Assembly: GCA_900708905.1 (NCBI GenBank) | Contig: CAADRB010000053.1 | Coordinates: 620,001 to 684,000, forward strand | Source of the DNA: Hymenolepis diminuta | Lineage: Eukaryota; Platyhelminthes; Cestoda; Cyclophyllidea; Hymenolepididae | DNA length: 64,000 bases | Direction: 5' to 3' | Part shown: positions 24,825-37,735 of the stretch, in pieces | How positions within the stretch are numbered: the stretch's first letter is position 1 | Layout: every line of letters begins with the position of its first letter | Translations under genes and position numbers: made by a program | Notes under the pieces: generated by a model | What the model saw: only the letters and a program-made list of their open reading frames with translations | The model's database searches: none | Told to the model about the DNA's origin: nothing

Positions 24825-24965
24825 TAAATCATCCTGCATGGAGACAATGACGACCACACTTGACAAGCGTCAAGCAAAATATCGTTTTGCATGTACATCC
24901 TAATTTATTTATCGATAAATTGGGAGTGTCGTCCTGCCCACTTCCATATTATTCTTGCGACACAA
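24825..24965 (+). repeat. Imperfect direct repeat, copy 1
   Basis: Shares with copy 2 a landmark CCTAATTTA-TTAT-GATAAATTGG-like block, then a CCTGCC / CTGCC block and a TGCGACA / TGACGACA end. Separated from copy 2 by about 1.0 kb. Could be the left LTR of a small, decayed terminal-repeat element. Confidence 0.45.
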
Positions 24966-25967
24966 GTTATATGATTCCTATTCCATGAATGTTGTCCCTC
25001 TTCACATCATTGTTACCCATCGATACGCAAACATGCGTCTTATTTCGGTATTGTGGTTTGGATCGTTTTGTATGGTATTGTATCTGTATCTGCAATGTCT
25101 TAGGGAATCTAAGAGTCGGTTACGATATCCTACAGAGGAGGGCAGATTATAACAATAACTTCATCTCAATTTTGGAAATTTGCGTTAATGGTCGCCTAAA
25201 CAAATTTCAGGAAAAATTGAGGTCGAATGCTATTTTATTATTATTTTAAATTTAATTTAAGACGGCATTACACTGAATACGGCAAAATTTTCTGTTCCTC
25301 ATAATTGATTTCTGTTATTTTTAAAGAATAATGGACAAAAGCCATAAGCTAATATTTTCGTCATTACTTATTATCTAAAAGGACGTTCTTGTAGCAAAAC
25401 CCAGTGCATTTTTTGCGGTAATGTACAAATGCAAGAGAAAATATTTTTCTGATTATCGGTTTTAATTGGATTGTTAGATTTTAATTTTATACTTAAAGGA
25501 GAAAAAATTATTTCCCCATTATTTAAAAGTCCTTTATTTCAAGTTCGATATTTTTTTATTTTATTCTTATTTATTTAGTTAGATGAATTTACTTACGCTA
25601 TAAGAGGAACACAATACAATATACTTTTTCCGCTTTTTTTACCAAAACTGCTGTTTTGGACTTCTCTTATTTGAAGCTTGTGAAAAGTTTTAATAACATA
25701 TATGTCGAGTTACATTCCCAAGACCCCAGATTGTGCCAAAATCCAAATGATTTTTTATTTATTCGAACTGTTATTAAAACCACCCGTTCATTGAAACATG
25801 TCACTGAAAAATATTATATAGTTCCAGTAATTTCTCTTTACCAAAATTATGTTATTTAATATAAAACTGCGATTAGAAGTGATTGACTGGTGATAAGATC
25901 TCCACTCTAGTGTCCACAGGCGGTTCTGCTCTGCGTTTGCTTGTTTGCACGTAGATAAACAAGCGGG

Positions 25968-26106
25968 TGTCTATCATCACGGCGAGACGCCGACAACGAG
26001 ACATGACTGACGTCTAACGAAGAAATGTTTTGTATATAAACCTAATTTACTTATTAATAAATTGGCGTGGCTTGTCTGCCACCTCCGAACTGATCTGACG
26101 ACATGA
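25968..26106 (+). repeat. Imperfect direct repeat, copy 2
   Basis: Second copy of the repeat at 24825-24965, same orientation. It has a TATATAAA (26033-26040) not preserved in copy 1, and a small inverted repeat just upstream (GCTTGTTT at 25939-25946 with AAACAAGC at 25957-25964). A solo or paired LTR is one explanation. Confidence 0.45.
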
Positions 26107-26214
26107 GTGACTTGACTTATTCAATATATTCGATCGTTGTGACCCCGATAGACCTCAACGCTATTACAAAAACACACGCTTCAAAATATTTCTGCCTTAT
26201 ACTGACACAATTAA

Positions 26215-26220
26215 TTTATT
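26215..26220 (-). promoter_or_regulatory. Putative poly(A) signal of annexin A
   Basis: AATAAA on the minus strand, 60 nt beyond the annexin A stop codon, a typical distance. Confidence 0.6.
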
Positions 26221-26279
26221 TTAATAAAGTTTCGATAAGTATTCAGTTGAACACAATAAGCTTGATTATCTTGACCCAC

Positions 26280-29007
26280 TTATTGAACGATAGAGAGAAG
26301 GAACTTCTTGTAATCTCCGGAAATATCTCCAGCTATCATTTCTGCAAGTGATTGTTCGTAATTTTGGTCAAAGTATCCCTTGATTAATTCCAAATCCGTC
26401 TATAAATATGTGCAAATAGTTAGTAGGGCATACTTTTAAGCTACTATATCTTACAAATATTTGAAAGTTACCTCAGCATATACAAGGATGATGCGTATTA
26501 AACTAGCATCACGAGTTCCAGTTCCCTTCATACTCTCATAGAGCATATCTGAGACAGTTGCTAACCTGTTTTTCGCATATTGCACTAAAATTTGCACATA
26601 AAATGGACTTCGAGTTCAGTTTTATTCACCTCTCCTTAATAATCCTTAATACGTTATTACAAAAATGAATACAAAATTTTCATTGATCAAAACTTACCAA
26701 TACATTTCAGGGCCTTTTCAAAATCTCCAGATAACTCCTTTTCGATGACAGTGATTAGATCATGTCCAGTTATCTAATATCAACAAAACTGGATCACTTA
26801 TTTATAAAAATTCTCAAAATTTCCTTAGAGTGTTATATACTTACGTCTTGATAGTATTCGTCAATTAGTCGAATTTGTTTAAAACTACTATTACACATTA
26901 TGCGAATGAATGTGCTCTCGTCAGTTCCGATTTTACTACAAGATAAGCACTAGTTAAACGTTATTGAATTGCTCATTCAAAATATATATTTTGTGTAAGA
27001 ATATGCTAGTCATATGTACAAATACTACTGGATGACCGTGAAGACATCCCTTTTTTCAAAATCAGGCAAATTAATATTTATTTAATAAAATTAAAAGATA
27101 ATCGAAGAAAATGCATAGCATGAGGTTTCGTTTGAAATCTGAATTGTGCATAATTTTTCAAATACAGATTGCTAAACTCTTTGGAACTTCATTATTGGGT
27201 TATTTCACCAGTTCCTGCATCGACCTGAATGTCCACTTCTGTAATGATTATTTACTAAATCTATATTCAAATAGATAATTCAAGCATTCAGATTTGCATT
27301 CATAGTATGCCGGTAAGTTAGCACTTTCTTTTAAGACCCAAAAATATTTACATGGAATTATTTTACATTCAAACCATATCATGTAATCTTTTTCAATCTA
27401 TTTTTTCCTACTGAGACTGAGTGCCTACCATGAGATGGTTTTGTGCATAAAGCTGCTTTGATCACTGTGTAAGGTACGACCTAATTAATGAAATCACATG
27501 ATGGCTTACTCTTCGCCAGCTTCAAAGAGTTCCTGGGCATCAATTCTTGCTTGGGCCTCATTGCAACCTTTTTGTCGGCAGCCTTGGATTATCGCTACCA
27601 GAACACGTTTGAATTCACCGCTGCATTCACTCTCTATGGCATCCTCAAGACTTTTTCCTGTCACTAAAATTCAGGCATTTTTCTTTAAAATATCATTTAG
27701 CACAAAAATTGACAATTTATCTAATGTTCATCAATAAAGTTATTTTATTTTTGATTTAATTGTAAATTTGAAGTTTTTCGGTAGTGTAAAAAATATGTCG
27801 TCATTCAGTCTTATGATTTACAATATGTGATTTTTCTGAGAAAGGCTAAATGTAGAAATTTCGTTTTAAAGAAGTGAGAATTTGTCGAGAGATCGATTGG
27901 TGATTGTGGCTTTTAAATCTTCAAATTACATAAGAAATTGGTTGGGATTGGATATTAGTTTCCCCATCAATAGGGAAATTTTAAATTAAGTGTCGATTTT
28001 CACTAACGTAAGTTGGCTTTCATTCAAATTCAAATTATTATAAGGAGTTCATGTACATGTAAGGAAATTACTCATCATAATTATACTGATTAATGAACCC
28101 ATTACCATTACAGACGCAAATTTTCAAATTCAGAAACAATCACTGTGATACTAAGTCTCCAAGTTTCTGTTCATATGACAGACTCTTTCCTAGACCGTGA
28201 CCCATGATTTCCTTCCTCCTCTCAATGAACTATTTCTGTGCCCATTCAATTGTTAGGATGTGATCTACGAAGTCTCTTTGCGTACCTCCTAATACATAAA
28301 AATCGCAGACTGTTTAATTTTCTATCCTGTGGAATTTGCAAAATTAATGTTAAAATATACATTTAAATAATACAAACGAGGTAGCTTTAACCTTAAATTA
28401 TTCCTTTATCTTAATTAAATTAAGTTTAATGAAAAATAAAAACGTACTTTCCTGAAAAGCTTCTTTAATTGCGATTATTTTACTATTGCTGGCTGAGCAG
28501 ATAACATCAATGACCATATCTTCGTCAGTTCCAATTCCGTTCATAGCCTTTTGAAGGGCAGCAGCATTCAACTGGGCTCGATTATAGAAAGACCACAAGA
28601 TGGCTAATTCAAAGTCCCCACTGAGTTCTCCCGCTAGTTTTTTCTTAAGATCCTTTAAAATTAAATATAATTATAATAGTAGTTTGCCATAACATTATTG
28701 ATACTCACCTTTTAGTGTGATGTAGTTTAATATTAAAGCTTATTAAGGATAATTGCTGTCTTTTACCTCGCCATATTGGGCTTTGTAGGCATCTTCAATC
28801 GCTTGACGTTGTGCCACAGTGCGATAAGCAAGAACAGTAATAACTGCATCTTCATCAGTACCTTGTAAGTGAAAAGAAAATGGAGAAGAAAATATTTTTG
28901 AGAGGTTGAATTAGACTATGTAGCATACCCATTCCCATCATAGCATCATGAAGGACTTGAGCATCGTCATTAGCATCAAAATCGGGGCAGGGACGAAGGC
29001 AGGCCAT
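26280..29007 (-). CDS. Annexin A (four-repeat annexin, intact)
   Basis: Calcium-dependent binder of acidic phospholipids. Exons: 28929-29007, 28767-28861, 28448-28652, 27510-27663, 26845-26935, 26698-26773, 26472-26584, 26280-26399. All introns are GT-AG and phases match, giving 933 nt and 310 residues, the usual size for a short-tailed annexin. Begins MACLRPCPDFDAND, with a tail of about 12 residues before repeat 1. The type-2 calcium-loop motif GXGTD is visible in repeat 1 (GMGTDED, from residue 25), repeat 2 (GIGTDED) and repeat 3 (KIGTDES); repeat 4 reads GTGTRDA. Ends LSGDF, TSGDY-like repeat blocks and KKFLLSIVQ. No signal peptide or membrane segment, as expected for a cytosolic annexin. 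First of five minus-strand copies, with the same exon lengths as annexin B. Confidence 0.95.
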
Positions 29008-29061
29008 TGTACTTAATACGATCTTTTACGGAGCCGACTTTTAACAGCAGCTATATTAATT

Positions 29062-29071
29062 TATTTAAATA
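29062..29071 (-). promoter_or_regulatory. TATTTAAATA box upstream of annexin A
   Basis: A TATA-like TATTTAAATA lies 55-64 nt above the annexin A ATG, preceded by GATTTGCC. Similar TATTTAA boxes lie upstream of annexins B and E, which supports a shared core promoter. Confidence 0.5.
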
Positions 29072-30993
29072 GGCAAATCCTGGCTCAAACACATGGTTGT
29101 GCAAGAGTAACAAAGTTCCAAATAAATGCATACTACGAGTTTGAAAGTGTATTTGGGTCTCTTTGGTGTGACATGTGATTTAAAGCGAGGTCACTGAAGA
29201 AATAGTGTGGACTCATGTGTATGGAAAATTTGGCATGATCAAAATGACATTTTTGACTTTAATGTTGTTAGAATTGTACCAAGACAAAGCAGAATACTTG
29301 ACTTTGTTTTTGACTAGTGAAATATGTTTTCTCTTTCCTCTGTGTGATCAAAATAAACGATTTAGACGATTTAGATGATGGTAGCTACCTTAGTCTACAT
29401 CAAATCCTTCAGTAACAACAGAATTAGTGTTGGTGGCTTACATTCTGAGTTGATACTTCTTTGCTGCTCTTTCAACTTTTGGATTCTAATCTTTTTTCTA
29501 TCTTTGATTTACGAATTTCGACGTACCATTAGTTTCACTCAAACATAGGGCTTATGATGTGGGAAAAGTGGTTGTCATCTTGTAGATACCGAGAAATCCT
29601 TAATATGGGTAAGATAATGGAGTCATTTTCTCTTACAGCATTCACTGAGCGGAGTGAAAAATGAAATTTGTAGATTTTGGTCTTAAAATCAAATATTTCT
29701 TTATCGTTTCAGTCTCAAGGCCTTAAATATCTTCATGGTTTAACCTATTTTGTGATAAATGATTTATATTTTTGGTTTTTAAGGGCGAAGACGTTGTTCA
29801 AATTCATCTGATTTCAGAATTAGCCAGGTTTAAAAGGTTAGGTGTTGGTATCACCCTTATCTTCAGTGATACTGAGCCATTATTTTGCATTGTCTAACTA
29901 GAGTTACAGCTATTAATTTGACAAAATTTTATTTGGGTGATAACATATAATGTAAAGGGGATGAATTGAGCCTACTTATAACATGGTTTGCAAATTTTCA
30001 CTCAATTTATGTATAATTTTTGATTATTGTAAAATTAGAGCGCTTTAAAGGCCTTTGAGATCAAAAATTTCAGTTTTTTTCTGAAATGTAGGTCAGACGC
30101 GTTTAGTATTACGGTGAATGATGTGTCATTATTCTCATGTATTTAGATTCTGTTTTACATCAGCTATCAGACATTTCAACCAACTTTGAATATTGCTTAA
30201 ACCTACGCCTGGGTAGTTTGCACAAATTTCAAACTCTAGTGAATTCAAAGCCCACTATGATTGATTTTACCCATCATATTATTGCATTTCTACCCTCCAC
30301 GCTATCAATTCATTATCGATAGTGCAGGAGTAGTTACTCAATAATCCTTTCGGTCAAGCAACGACTACATTCTCCGTCCCTTTATCAATCACTTTCAGGC
30401 TTTTAGAAGAGGAAGATCCTGAACTCTATACTGACAAGCGCCAGACATGCATGCAAATAGATGACATTTGCGGATACAAAGGACGATAGTGAGCCAAACA
30501 AGCCAAGTTCGAAATCTGGGCTTCTGGACACCACAGATGCCACCATAATTTCATGAATAGTACCGTTCTATAATTCAGTATATTCACTTTACATTCCATG
30601 ATTATGTTTCATTCCTTTCCGGTGTTCTTTCTCTTGTTCCAATACTGTTCTTGTTCATTGGATACAGTTGCAATTACTATAATCAGCTTTACAACTTACA
30701 ATTTGCTTGTCTTAAAGCGCATGTCTTATTCGGTATTTAACCTTTTCCTACCTGTTTAAAATTGGCCATTCACATAATTAACAACAATTGTTCAAAGTAA
30801 CACATTATTCCAAGAAGATGCGAAATATAGGAACATACATTCGTTAATCTGGACAGAATAGTAGACAAGTAAAAATCCCGAACCATAGTAATTCATATTC
30901 TTATCTCCTCTATAACATTTCAAATTCAGAGCTACGTATTCACTTGCCTAAATAACATCTGAATTAGAAATTAGGAGTAGAAATATAAGTGGA

Positions 30994-30999
30994 TTTATT
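30994..30999 (-). promoter_or_regulatory. Putative poly(A) signal of annexin B
   Basis: AATAAA on the minus strand, 70 nt beyond the annexin B stop, matching the spacing seen for annexin A. Confidence 0.6.
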
Positions 31000-31068
31000 T
31001 TGATATCGCATATTAGCTATCAAAAACATAAATCACAAGGACCTTTGGTGGAGGGGAGGTTGACGAAT

Positions 31069-34000
31069 TCACTCAACAATAGAGAGAAGGAATTTTCGGT
31101 AATCTCCTGAGGTATCACCAGCAATCATTTCAGCCAGAGATTTTTCGTAATTCTCATCAAACCAAGCCTTAATTTTGCCCAGATCAATCTGATAAGGCGA
31201 AGGAAAATGCGTCATTAGGTACTGTCCAAACTAACAGTTAAACAAACAGAAATTCGCCAAACTTACCTCAGCATGACAAAGAATAATTCGAATAAGACTT
31301 GTATCACGGGTTCCAGCCCCTTTCATACTTGAGTAGAGCATCTCCGCAATAGTTCCAACTCTGCTTATTGCAACTTTCACTGAAAAAATGAACGAATAAC
31401 CGTTTTACTTTGATTTTTAGTGGTCTGTATTTACTCTTAATTAATATGACCATAACGTAAAGAGTGATTGAAAATGAACTTCCTATTAAAACCTTCAGAC
31501 GTTTAAAAGTTTAAGAAAGTGTCAATTTATTGGCATATTATGGAGTTCAAGATTCAGTTTTTGTGGGCGAAAATTGTAATGAATCATTAAGGAAGTACAT
31601 ATTCAGATCAATGCAAGCATCATGAAGAGCTACCAATGCAACATTCAAGAATATAGGCGCAGTAATGGGGTTCAAGAATCCGTCGGAAACCCTTATGCGA
31701 CATTCGATTTCTAAATACAACCGCATGTTATGCATATTTTTCTTGTGCTTTAGATCTATAATTATTTTGTTGTCTTATGCGAGATTTACCTCCCGAACAA
31801 AATTAAAGGGGAATCTGAAACTTACCGACACGAATCAAAGCCTTTTTAAAGTCTCCTGAAGTTTCTTTCTCAATAGCTTTAATTAGATCATGTCCAGTTA
31901 GCTAGAATTAAAAGAGTCAAGACAATTAATAACAAAATACTTTTGATTTATTGAATTTCTTTAAGAAAATCAATTGGCTCACATCTTGATAACATTCGTT
32001 GATAAGCCGAATTTGTTTGAAACTACTTGAACAAATCATTCGAACAAATGTACTCTCATCAGTTCCGAGTTTGCTGAAAATTAAAATTTTAATTCCAATA
32101 TATTTAGAATCATTAACTAGATTTAAATTACGCTAAAAGCATCTTATCAAGCTTCGGGAAACTGGCCTTGGTAATTAGAAAGACTAATTTTTAGAGGTGA
32201 CACTGACCTACCACTCAGCTCAGTCATCAGGCTAATAAGTTCTAAACATCATAGACATAAATTCAATCAGGTACCTTGAGATCAAATTCTTTTATTTGTA
32301 AATTAGATCAACATAAAATTACGAACTTAACTTTGTTCATTACTTTGAAAATGAACAGTCTAATGAAATTTCTAAATACAATTAAGTAAGACTCTCTTAT
32401 GCGGTGTAGGCTTAGCCTCTTTTTCTCAACTCCGAATCCATTTTAAGTATATTCCATTCTCAATATAAAAGTATTGATTATGTTCGTCTTCACAGGCAAT
32501 AATGATGGAAAATCTATTTTTAAAAATATTCACTATCTGTTTTATTTGACAACTCGTACTAAATACTAATGACAACATAATGATTTGAAGGTCATTTTGG
32601 AGAAGGTTTCATTTATCTATAGGATCCGATTCGATATTTTGTAATCATCCACGAATCCAATCCTTTAATTATGGGTGTAACTCCTAGTGTCATTAGTCAT
32701 AGTTTACCGTACGCACATGTGAAAATGCCCCTCAAAGAGCCACTTAATTATCGAGATCACTTGAAACTTACTCTTCACCCGCATCAAAGAGCTCCTGAGC
32801 ATCTGCTCTTGCCTGTGACTTGTCAAATGCAGTTGATCGGGAGCCCTGCAATATTGCTATTAGAACTCTTCGAAAATCCCCGCTTGTCTCGCTTTCTATT
32901 TCATCCTCAAGACTTTTCCCGGTCACTGAAATTAAAGTAGTAAAATAAAAAATAATATATTTTTAAAACATGATATACAATATGATGTATAACACAAATT
33001 TAGATAAATCAATCAACTGAACAATAGCATAGCGCTTAATTAAGCTCACTAACCTAAAAGCCAAATCCTGAAATTAGAACGTTGAGAGATTTGGACGTAA
33101 GTAGTGAAATGCACACATTTACTTTCAGTGGACAATCTGGCGAACCAAAAATTCAAGCAAAGTATGACTCTTTTGATGATTCGATTGCATCCTTCACCTC
33201 TAGTTGACTCCTTCTGTCTAATCTCACATTGGACTATTTTACAATTCCTCGTGCTTAGATTCTCTTGAATAGTTAAAAATTGCAAATACATTTCGTTTAT
33301 TCATTTGCAATAATAGGTGAATTGTTACATTATAACTCTTTAATAGAATGTTGCCGTTGCCATGATAAAGCCAATTAAACCGCAATAGAATGAGTAGATA
33401 TTATGAATTCTTTTAGAAATGCACGTTTAATCAAAATCAAGCATGAAGAATAACAAATAAGTACTTTCATTTTTAAAAAATATTGACGGCATTTAATAGG
33501 ATCTTCAATTAGTTACAGAGGTGATGAGATGTGCGTATATATGTGAGCATGTATGAGTGGAAATAGACAATTTATGAATCGCTCGGGCAAGGATGCACAT
33601 GAGGACATGAGTGCAAGTTTACTTATTAATGAAACGGGACGGCTATAGAAAAGGAGGTAAATGGGTAAACGCGTTTACCCACGGCAGACAAGGGTTTTGA
33701 GTTATAGTCTTTCTGTTCTCTGCTGATATAAATCTCTGTCTTTTTTTCCCTCCTGTCTTAGTTAAATTTTTAAACATGGACAGTTTTGTCCATTCTGTGT
33801 CGGAATCTTTGAATTCAAAGAGTCCCCATACCCTCTAAATTATCGATTTTCTAATAAGAATTCTTGACTGTCCTGAATATAACACAAACTCAATTTCTGT
33901 CAGAAGAAATGACGCACTTTCTTGGAAAGCCGTCTTAATCTCATCAATCTCACGATTGTCGGCAGTGCAGATAACATCGATAAGCATGTCTTCATTGGTA

Positions 34001-34443
34001 CCAGCTCCTTTCATGGCTTTTTTGAGAGCGGCCGCATTTACTTGAGGTGGAGAGAGGAAGGACCACAGCACAACATGTTCAAAATCACCACGAAGTTCTT
34101 TCTTCAGCTGCTCCTTAAGATCCTTCAGAACGGAATATTAGAATAAGATTTATGGTAAAATTTTATTTTAATTTATAAATTAAAACTTTTACCCTCCCAT
34201 ATTGAGCCTTGTAGGAAACTTCTATTTCCTTACGCTGTTGTACCGTACGATGAGCAAGAATAACAATAATCTCATCTTCGTCACAGCCTTTTAAAGAAAA
34301 TAAAAATAATTTTGATTAAATTATTGAGATGATAAGGAAGAGGAGAGGGAGATGAAATTCATACCAATTCCTTTCATAGCCTTATGAAGGGCCTGAGCAT
34401 CGGCGTCGGCATTGAAATTTCTGAAGGGATGAAGGCAAGCCAT
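31069..34443 (-). CDS. Annexin B (four-repeat annexin, intact)
   Basis: Exons: 34365-34443, 34193-34287, 33918-34122, 32772-32925, 31983-32073, 31826-31901, 31267-31379, 31069-31188. Each length equals that of annexin A, phases match, and the product is 310 residues starting MACLHPFRNFNADAD. Repeat 1 has GIGCDED, where Cys replaces the Thr of the GXGTD loop. Repeat 2 has GAGTNED, repeat 3 KLGTDES and repeat 4 GAGTRDT. The C-terminus DYRKFLLSIVE is standard. Closest in sequence to annexin A (shared TGKSLED, SSFKQIRLI, LTGHDLI and LAEMIAGD blocks), so A and B look like the most recent pair. The Cys substitution keeps the loop geometry plausible but may alter calcium binding; this is inference. 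Intron 3 holds a 20-bp palindrome. Confidence 0.95.
33662..33681. repeat. Perfect 20-bp palindrome
   Basis: TGGGTAAACGCGTTTACCCA, a perfect palindrome with no spacer, inside intron 3 of annexin B. It could be a dimeric protein-binding site or a relic of an insertion. Confidence 0.6.
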
Positions 34444-36245
34444 TGATCTTTCAGATGAAACGGTTGCATTTTTGACTTGTTTAAATACTTTACTTCAAAC
34501 TCATACAAAATTTGCGCCAATGTATCAAAACCTTGAGCAGGAGAAATGATCCAATGAAATGTAGCATGCAAATTGTGTCTGTTTGAGAATCTTAAATTGC
34601 ATGTGACCCTAAGCGAGTGGACTGTGTTGGAATAAAGGGGCTCATTTTTGGAAAAAAATAGTAACGGAGAATACCTTTAATTAGATTGAGGGCAGCACTA
34701 AAATGAGACTGAATAAATTAAAACCATTCATTTAGCTGGTTTTTTTGTAATACTTGTTGCGAAGCTCATGTCACTCACTATTTTAATGATAATCAGAAAT
34801 ATCAGATGTCATTTGATTATAAGACCTATTCTTGCTTCGCAATAGCATCTCACTCAGGAAATCCTTTCCTGTTTATGGAAGTCCACAGCAGCCATCCACT
34901 ATCGACAACGGGACACGATTAACGATGAATGAAGAGAAGATGGCTTGTATATTAAATATTACTATCTACAGACTGAGATGACTGTATTGTCCAGTCATAA
35001 CGAACGAAGTCACCCTGACCTGAATTCTGCTTATTTGCTGATTCGTGGGTTTGTCTATTTAATGAATATTTAATGTTAACTCACTTCAGTAAATATTAAG
35101 CCATTCTTCTTAGGACTAATGATTCCTGTCGTTGTTACACATGAAATATTTAACGAAGTTGATCCGACGTGTCAGGGAAGCAGAAATCATTCACTGGAAT
35201 GGGAGTTGGTATTTCGAGTGCCTAATAGGAAGGTTAAACAATTTAGGAAGTGCAATATTGATTAAAGTCCATTAGTTAATTCTACCCCACCGACTATGAT
35301 GAAACCTCTACTTTATCATAAGGGCATGTCACGTCACATTAAGGTCAACCATCATTCATCGAATGGACTGTCTAATTAATTTAAAAAACATCTATTAGAT
35401 TATTCTCCCTCGATCAATCACGACAAAATTCGGCGGCAAAGACTGTCTATTAATTGTGCTAATATATATCCTGGGGCTACAGCACTTACGGATTTCCTCT
35501 TCCTGCAGTCTAATTAGGTCCATTTTTGTAGAAATTGCCGATATGATCATCTTCGAACTCAAGATAACTAAATACAGTAATGGCAATTAAGCTAGAGATT
35601 TGATAATTAATATGGAATTCAACTTGATCTGATATTTGAATAGTAGTTTGAATATAAAATATCAGTCTGTTAAGTATAGTTGTGATGTAGCCAACAGCAT
35701 TGAATATCTGTAATGACAAAAATCAACACTGCCAAACATAATTTATGTAACCTTCTTTTCAAGGCCATGTATTAACACCATCTTCCCAGTGAGGAAAAAG
35801 CGTTTTCGTGAAAATTTCATTGACAAATTTATGCAGTTTATATCCGAACCTAGTTATAATAGCCACTTGAATTAACTTAGGTACGTTTGCTATTCATCTT
35901 TACTTTCGTCTTAACGTTTTGAGAAAATAAGCAAAAGAAGGAAAATTTACTACCAAGTTTTAATATATAAAAACTCAGTGCATTTGAATTTTCGGAGTTC
36001 AAAACAGTTAACTGAAAGTGGTGGCGGCTAATAGAATGTGCTTGAATGCTAAACAATTGTATTTCTTTTATTGTGGTTAAAAGATGTCACATGTTAGAAT
36101 TCAAATAAAAGTGTCAGTAATTAGGGTTATCTCATCAGTAATCCAAATAAGACAACAACAAGTGCTGTCGTTAAAACACAAAGCTTCCATATGATGTCTT
36201 GTACTTTTATTATTTTTAAGAACAATACTTTGATGACTGAATTAA
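34444..36245. other. Intergenic region between annexin B and pseudogene C
   Basis: Contains the annexin B promoter element (34479-34488). Otherwise AT-rich with no gene that I can support; short open frames near 35395-35719 show no domain. Confidence 0.6.
34479..34488 (-). promoter_or_regulatory. GTATTTAAAC box upstream of annexin B
   Basis: TATA-like TATTTAA 36-45 nt above the annexin B ATG. Same core as the boxes at annexins A and E. Confidence 0.5.
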
Positions 36246-37735
36246 TTTAATTAAATATCGATAAACGAGGGAAAACAAGAACAACTAAATTTGTTATATG
36301 GCGATTCCACTGAAAGATGACAAACAGAAATTTCTCGCAATCTTTTAGTCTGTCTTCTTTGATCATCCCAGTGAGAGCTTTCTTACAATTAGAATCAAAA
36401 AGATTTTCACTTTTCTAAATTTTTCTAAAATAAAGGGGGTAACGTAAAAGAAAGATTTTGGCGCAATATTGTTGAAGGTAAATCGATCAGTTTAGTGAAC
36501 TACCTCAAAGTGTGCAGGATTAATACAAATAAGACTGTCGTTATTCGTTCTTGGTCCCTTCACAGAATGGTAGAGCATTTCTACTGCCGTTCCAATAAGG
36601 TTTATTACCGTCATAACTGCTATTAATAAATGAAACTATCTAGATTTAGCACAAATTCCAGCTAAAGATACTACTATTATTACAAAGAGTAAGGATTATA
36701 CACAAATATATTAAAAAATAAAACTCCTACCAATTTGAATAAGTGCTCTTTTGTAGTACCCTACAATTTCTTTCGATTCCTTTGAGACGATGACCACTTT
36801 CCTATTACACAATTCAAAACTGGTTACTTGTATTATTTAAGTAGCATGCATATTCCGCGTCGAAAAGTAAAATATACCTCTTAGTAGAAATTGTCAGTCT
36901 TGCAAATTTGCCCATAGCTTTGAGTACTCAGAATATGAGTGAGTGTGGTCTCATTGGTTCCGATCATCCTGAAGAAATCGGGAAAAGTATTTTTTTATTT
37001 TTAACTGTCAAAATTATTTGTAATTACTTTAATATTCTATATTTCGATAGTTTATTTAGGTGTAAACTGATAATAAATATAACTAAAACATTTAGTATTC
37101 AACCTTCTTTAATCAGGAATTTATCAGTCATTAAAGTTGCAGAATTTTTCATAATTTTTTACAAAAATAAATCAGTTATTGAAAGTGATTTACCTGCTTA
37201 CGTGCTATTTTCTGCTTGCTTCACTGTTACATATAAATTTCAGCTACTTTTAAAAATAAAGTCATGAAGTTAATTAAAATGGTGATAGAGCGAATCTTTT
37301 AGCGGATCCCTCCCCAGCCTTGTGCAGAACCTTGGCAACTTGTTTAGCCTGATCTTCGTCGCAGACAATTTCCTGACTAGCTTGCTAGAGAGCTAACAGT
37401 CTGAAGTCGCCACTGGTCCCTTCTATTTTCTCTTCCAACGATATTATAGTTGCTGAAAGTTTGTAAGTAGTAATGGCTGTGATATTAGAATTTAAGAAAA
37501 TTTAGATGGTTATTAGATGAGAAATCTCAATTGTTTTAAAGGCCTCTTTAATAGCTTTAATTTCTTCATTATTAGTAGTGTAGAGGATATCAATATGCAT
37601 TTTTTCATCAATCCCGGCACCCTTCATGGCTCTGGGCAGAATAGCAGCTTTCAACTCAGATGAGTAGTAGAAAGACCTTTTAATAGACCGTTTTAGCCAT
37701 CAAGACAATTCCCTTTCCAAACGTTCATAAAGATT
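36246..37735 (-). pseudogene. Annexin pseudogene C (exons 3-8 remnant)
   Basis: Six annexin exons survive in order: 37531-37735 (repeat 2, still 205 nt), about 37306-37452, 36878-36968 (still 91 nt), 36731-36801, 36504-36619 and about 36315-36424. Damage: TGA at 37700-37702 replacing the Gly of ELSGDF; donor of exon 3 changed from GT to TT; TAG at 37385-37387; TAA at 36881-36883 in place of the NFYQ Gln; a net 5-nt loss (71 instead of 76 nt) shifting the frame of exon 6; a frameshift and lost stop in exon 8. The repeat 4 loop reads GPRTNND, so GXGT is gone. No sequence matching exons 1-2 was found upstream. Intron boundaries are kept, so it is a decayed duplicate, not a processed copy. Confidence 0.88.

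Larger units (their letters stand above)
23906..26279. other. Intergenic region between beta-spectrin and annexin A
   Basis: Upstream of the spectrin start and downstream of annexin A. AT-rich, with no supported gene. It contains a pair of imperfect direct repeats (about 24825-24965 and 25968-26106) and the annexin A poly(A) signal. The spectrin promoter should lie just above 23905; I could not pick a convincing TATA box. Confidence 0.6.
29008..31068. other. Intergenic region between annexins A and B
   Basis: AT-rich. It contains the annexin A promoter element (29062-29071) and the annexin B poly(A) signal (30994-30999). I see no gene or recognisable transposon; the open frame at 30137-30322 has no domain. 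Confidence 0.65.

Noticed and set aside
36908..37267. 119-residue open frame on the plus strand
   Set aside because: Overlaps exon 5 of annexin pseudogene C on the opposite strand and the adjoining AT-rich intron; no domain.
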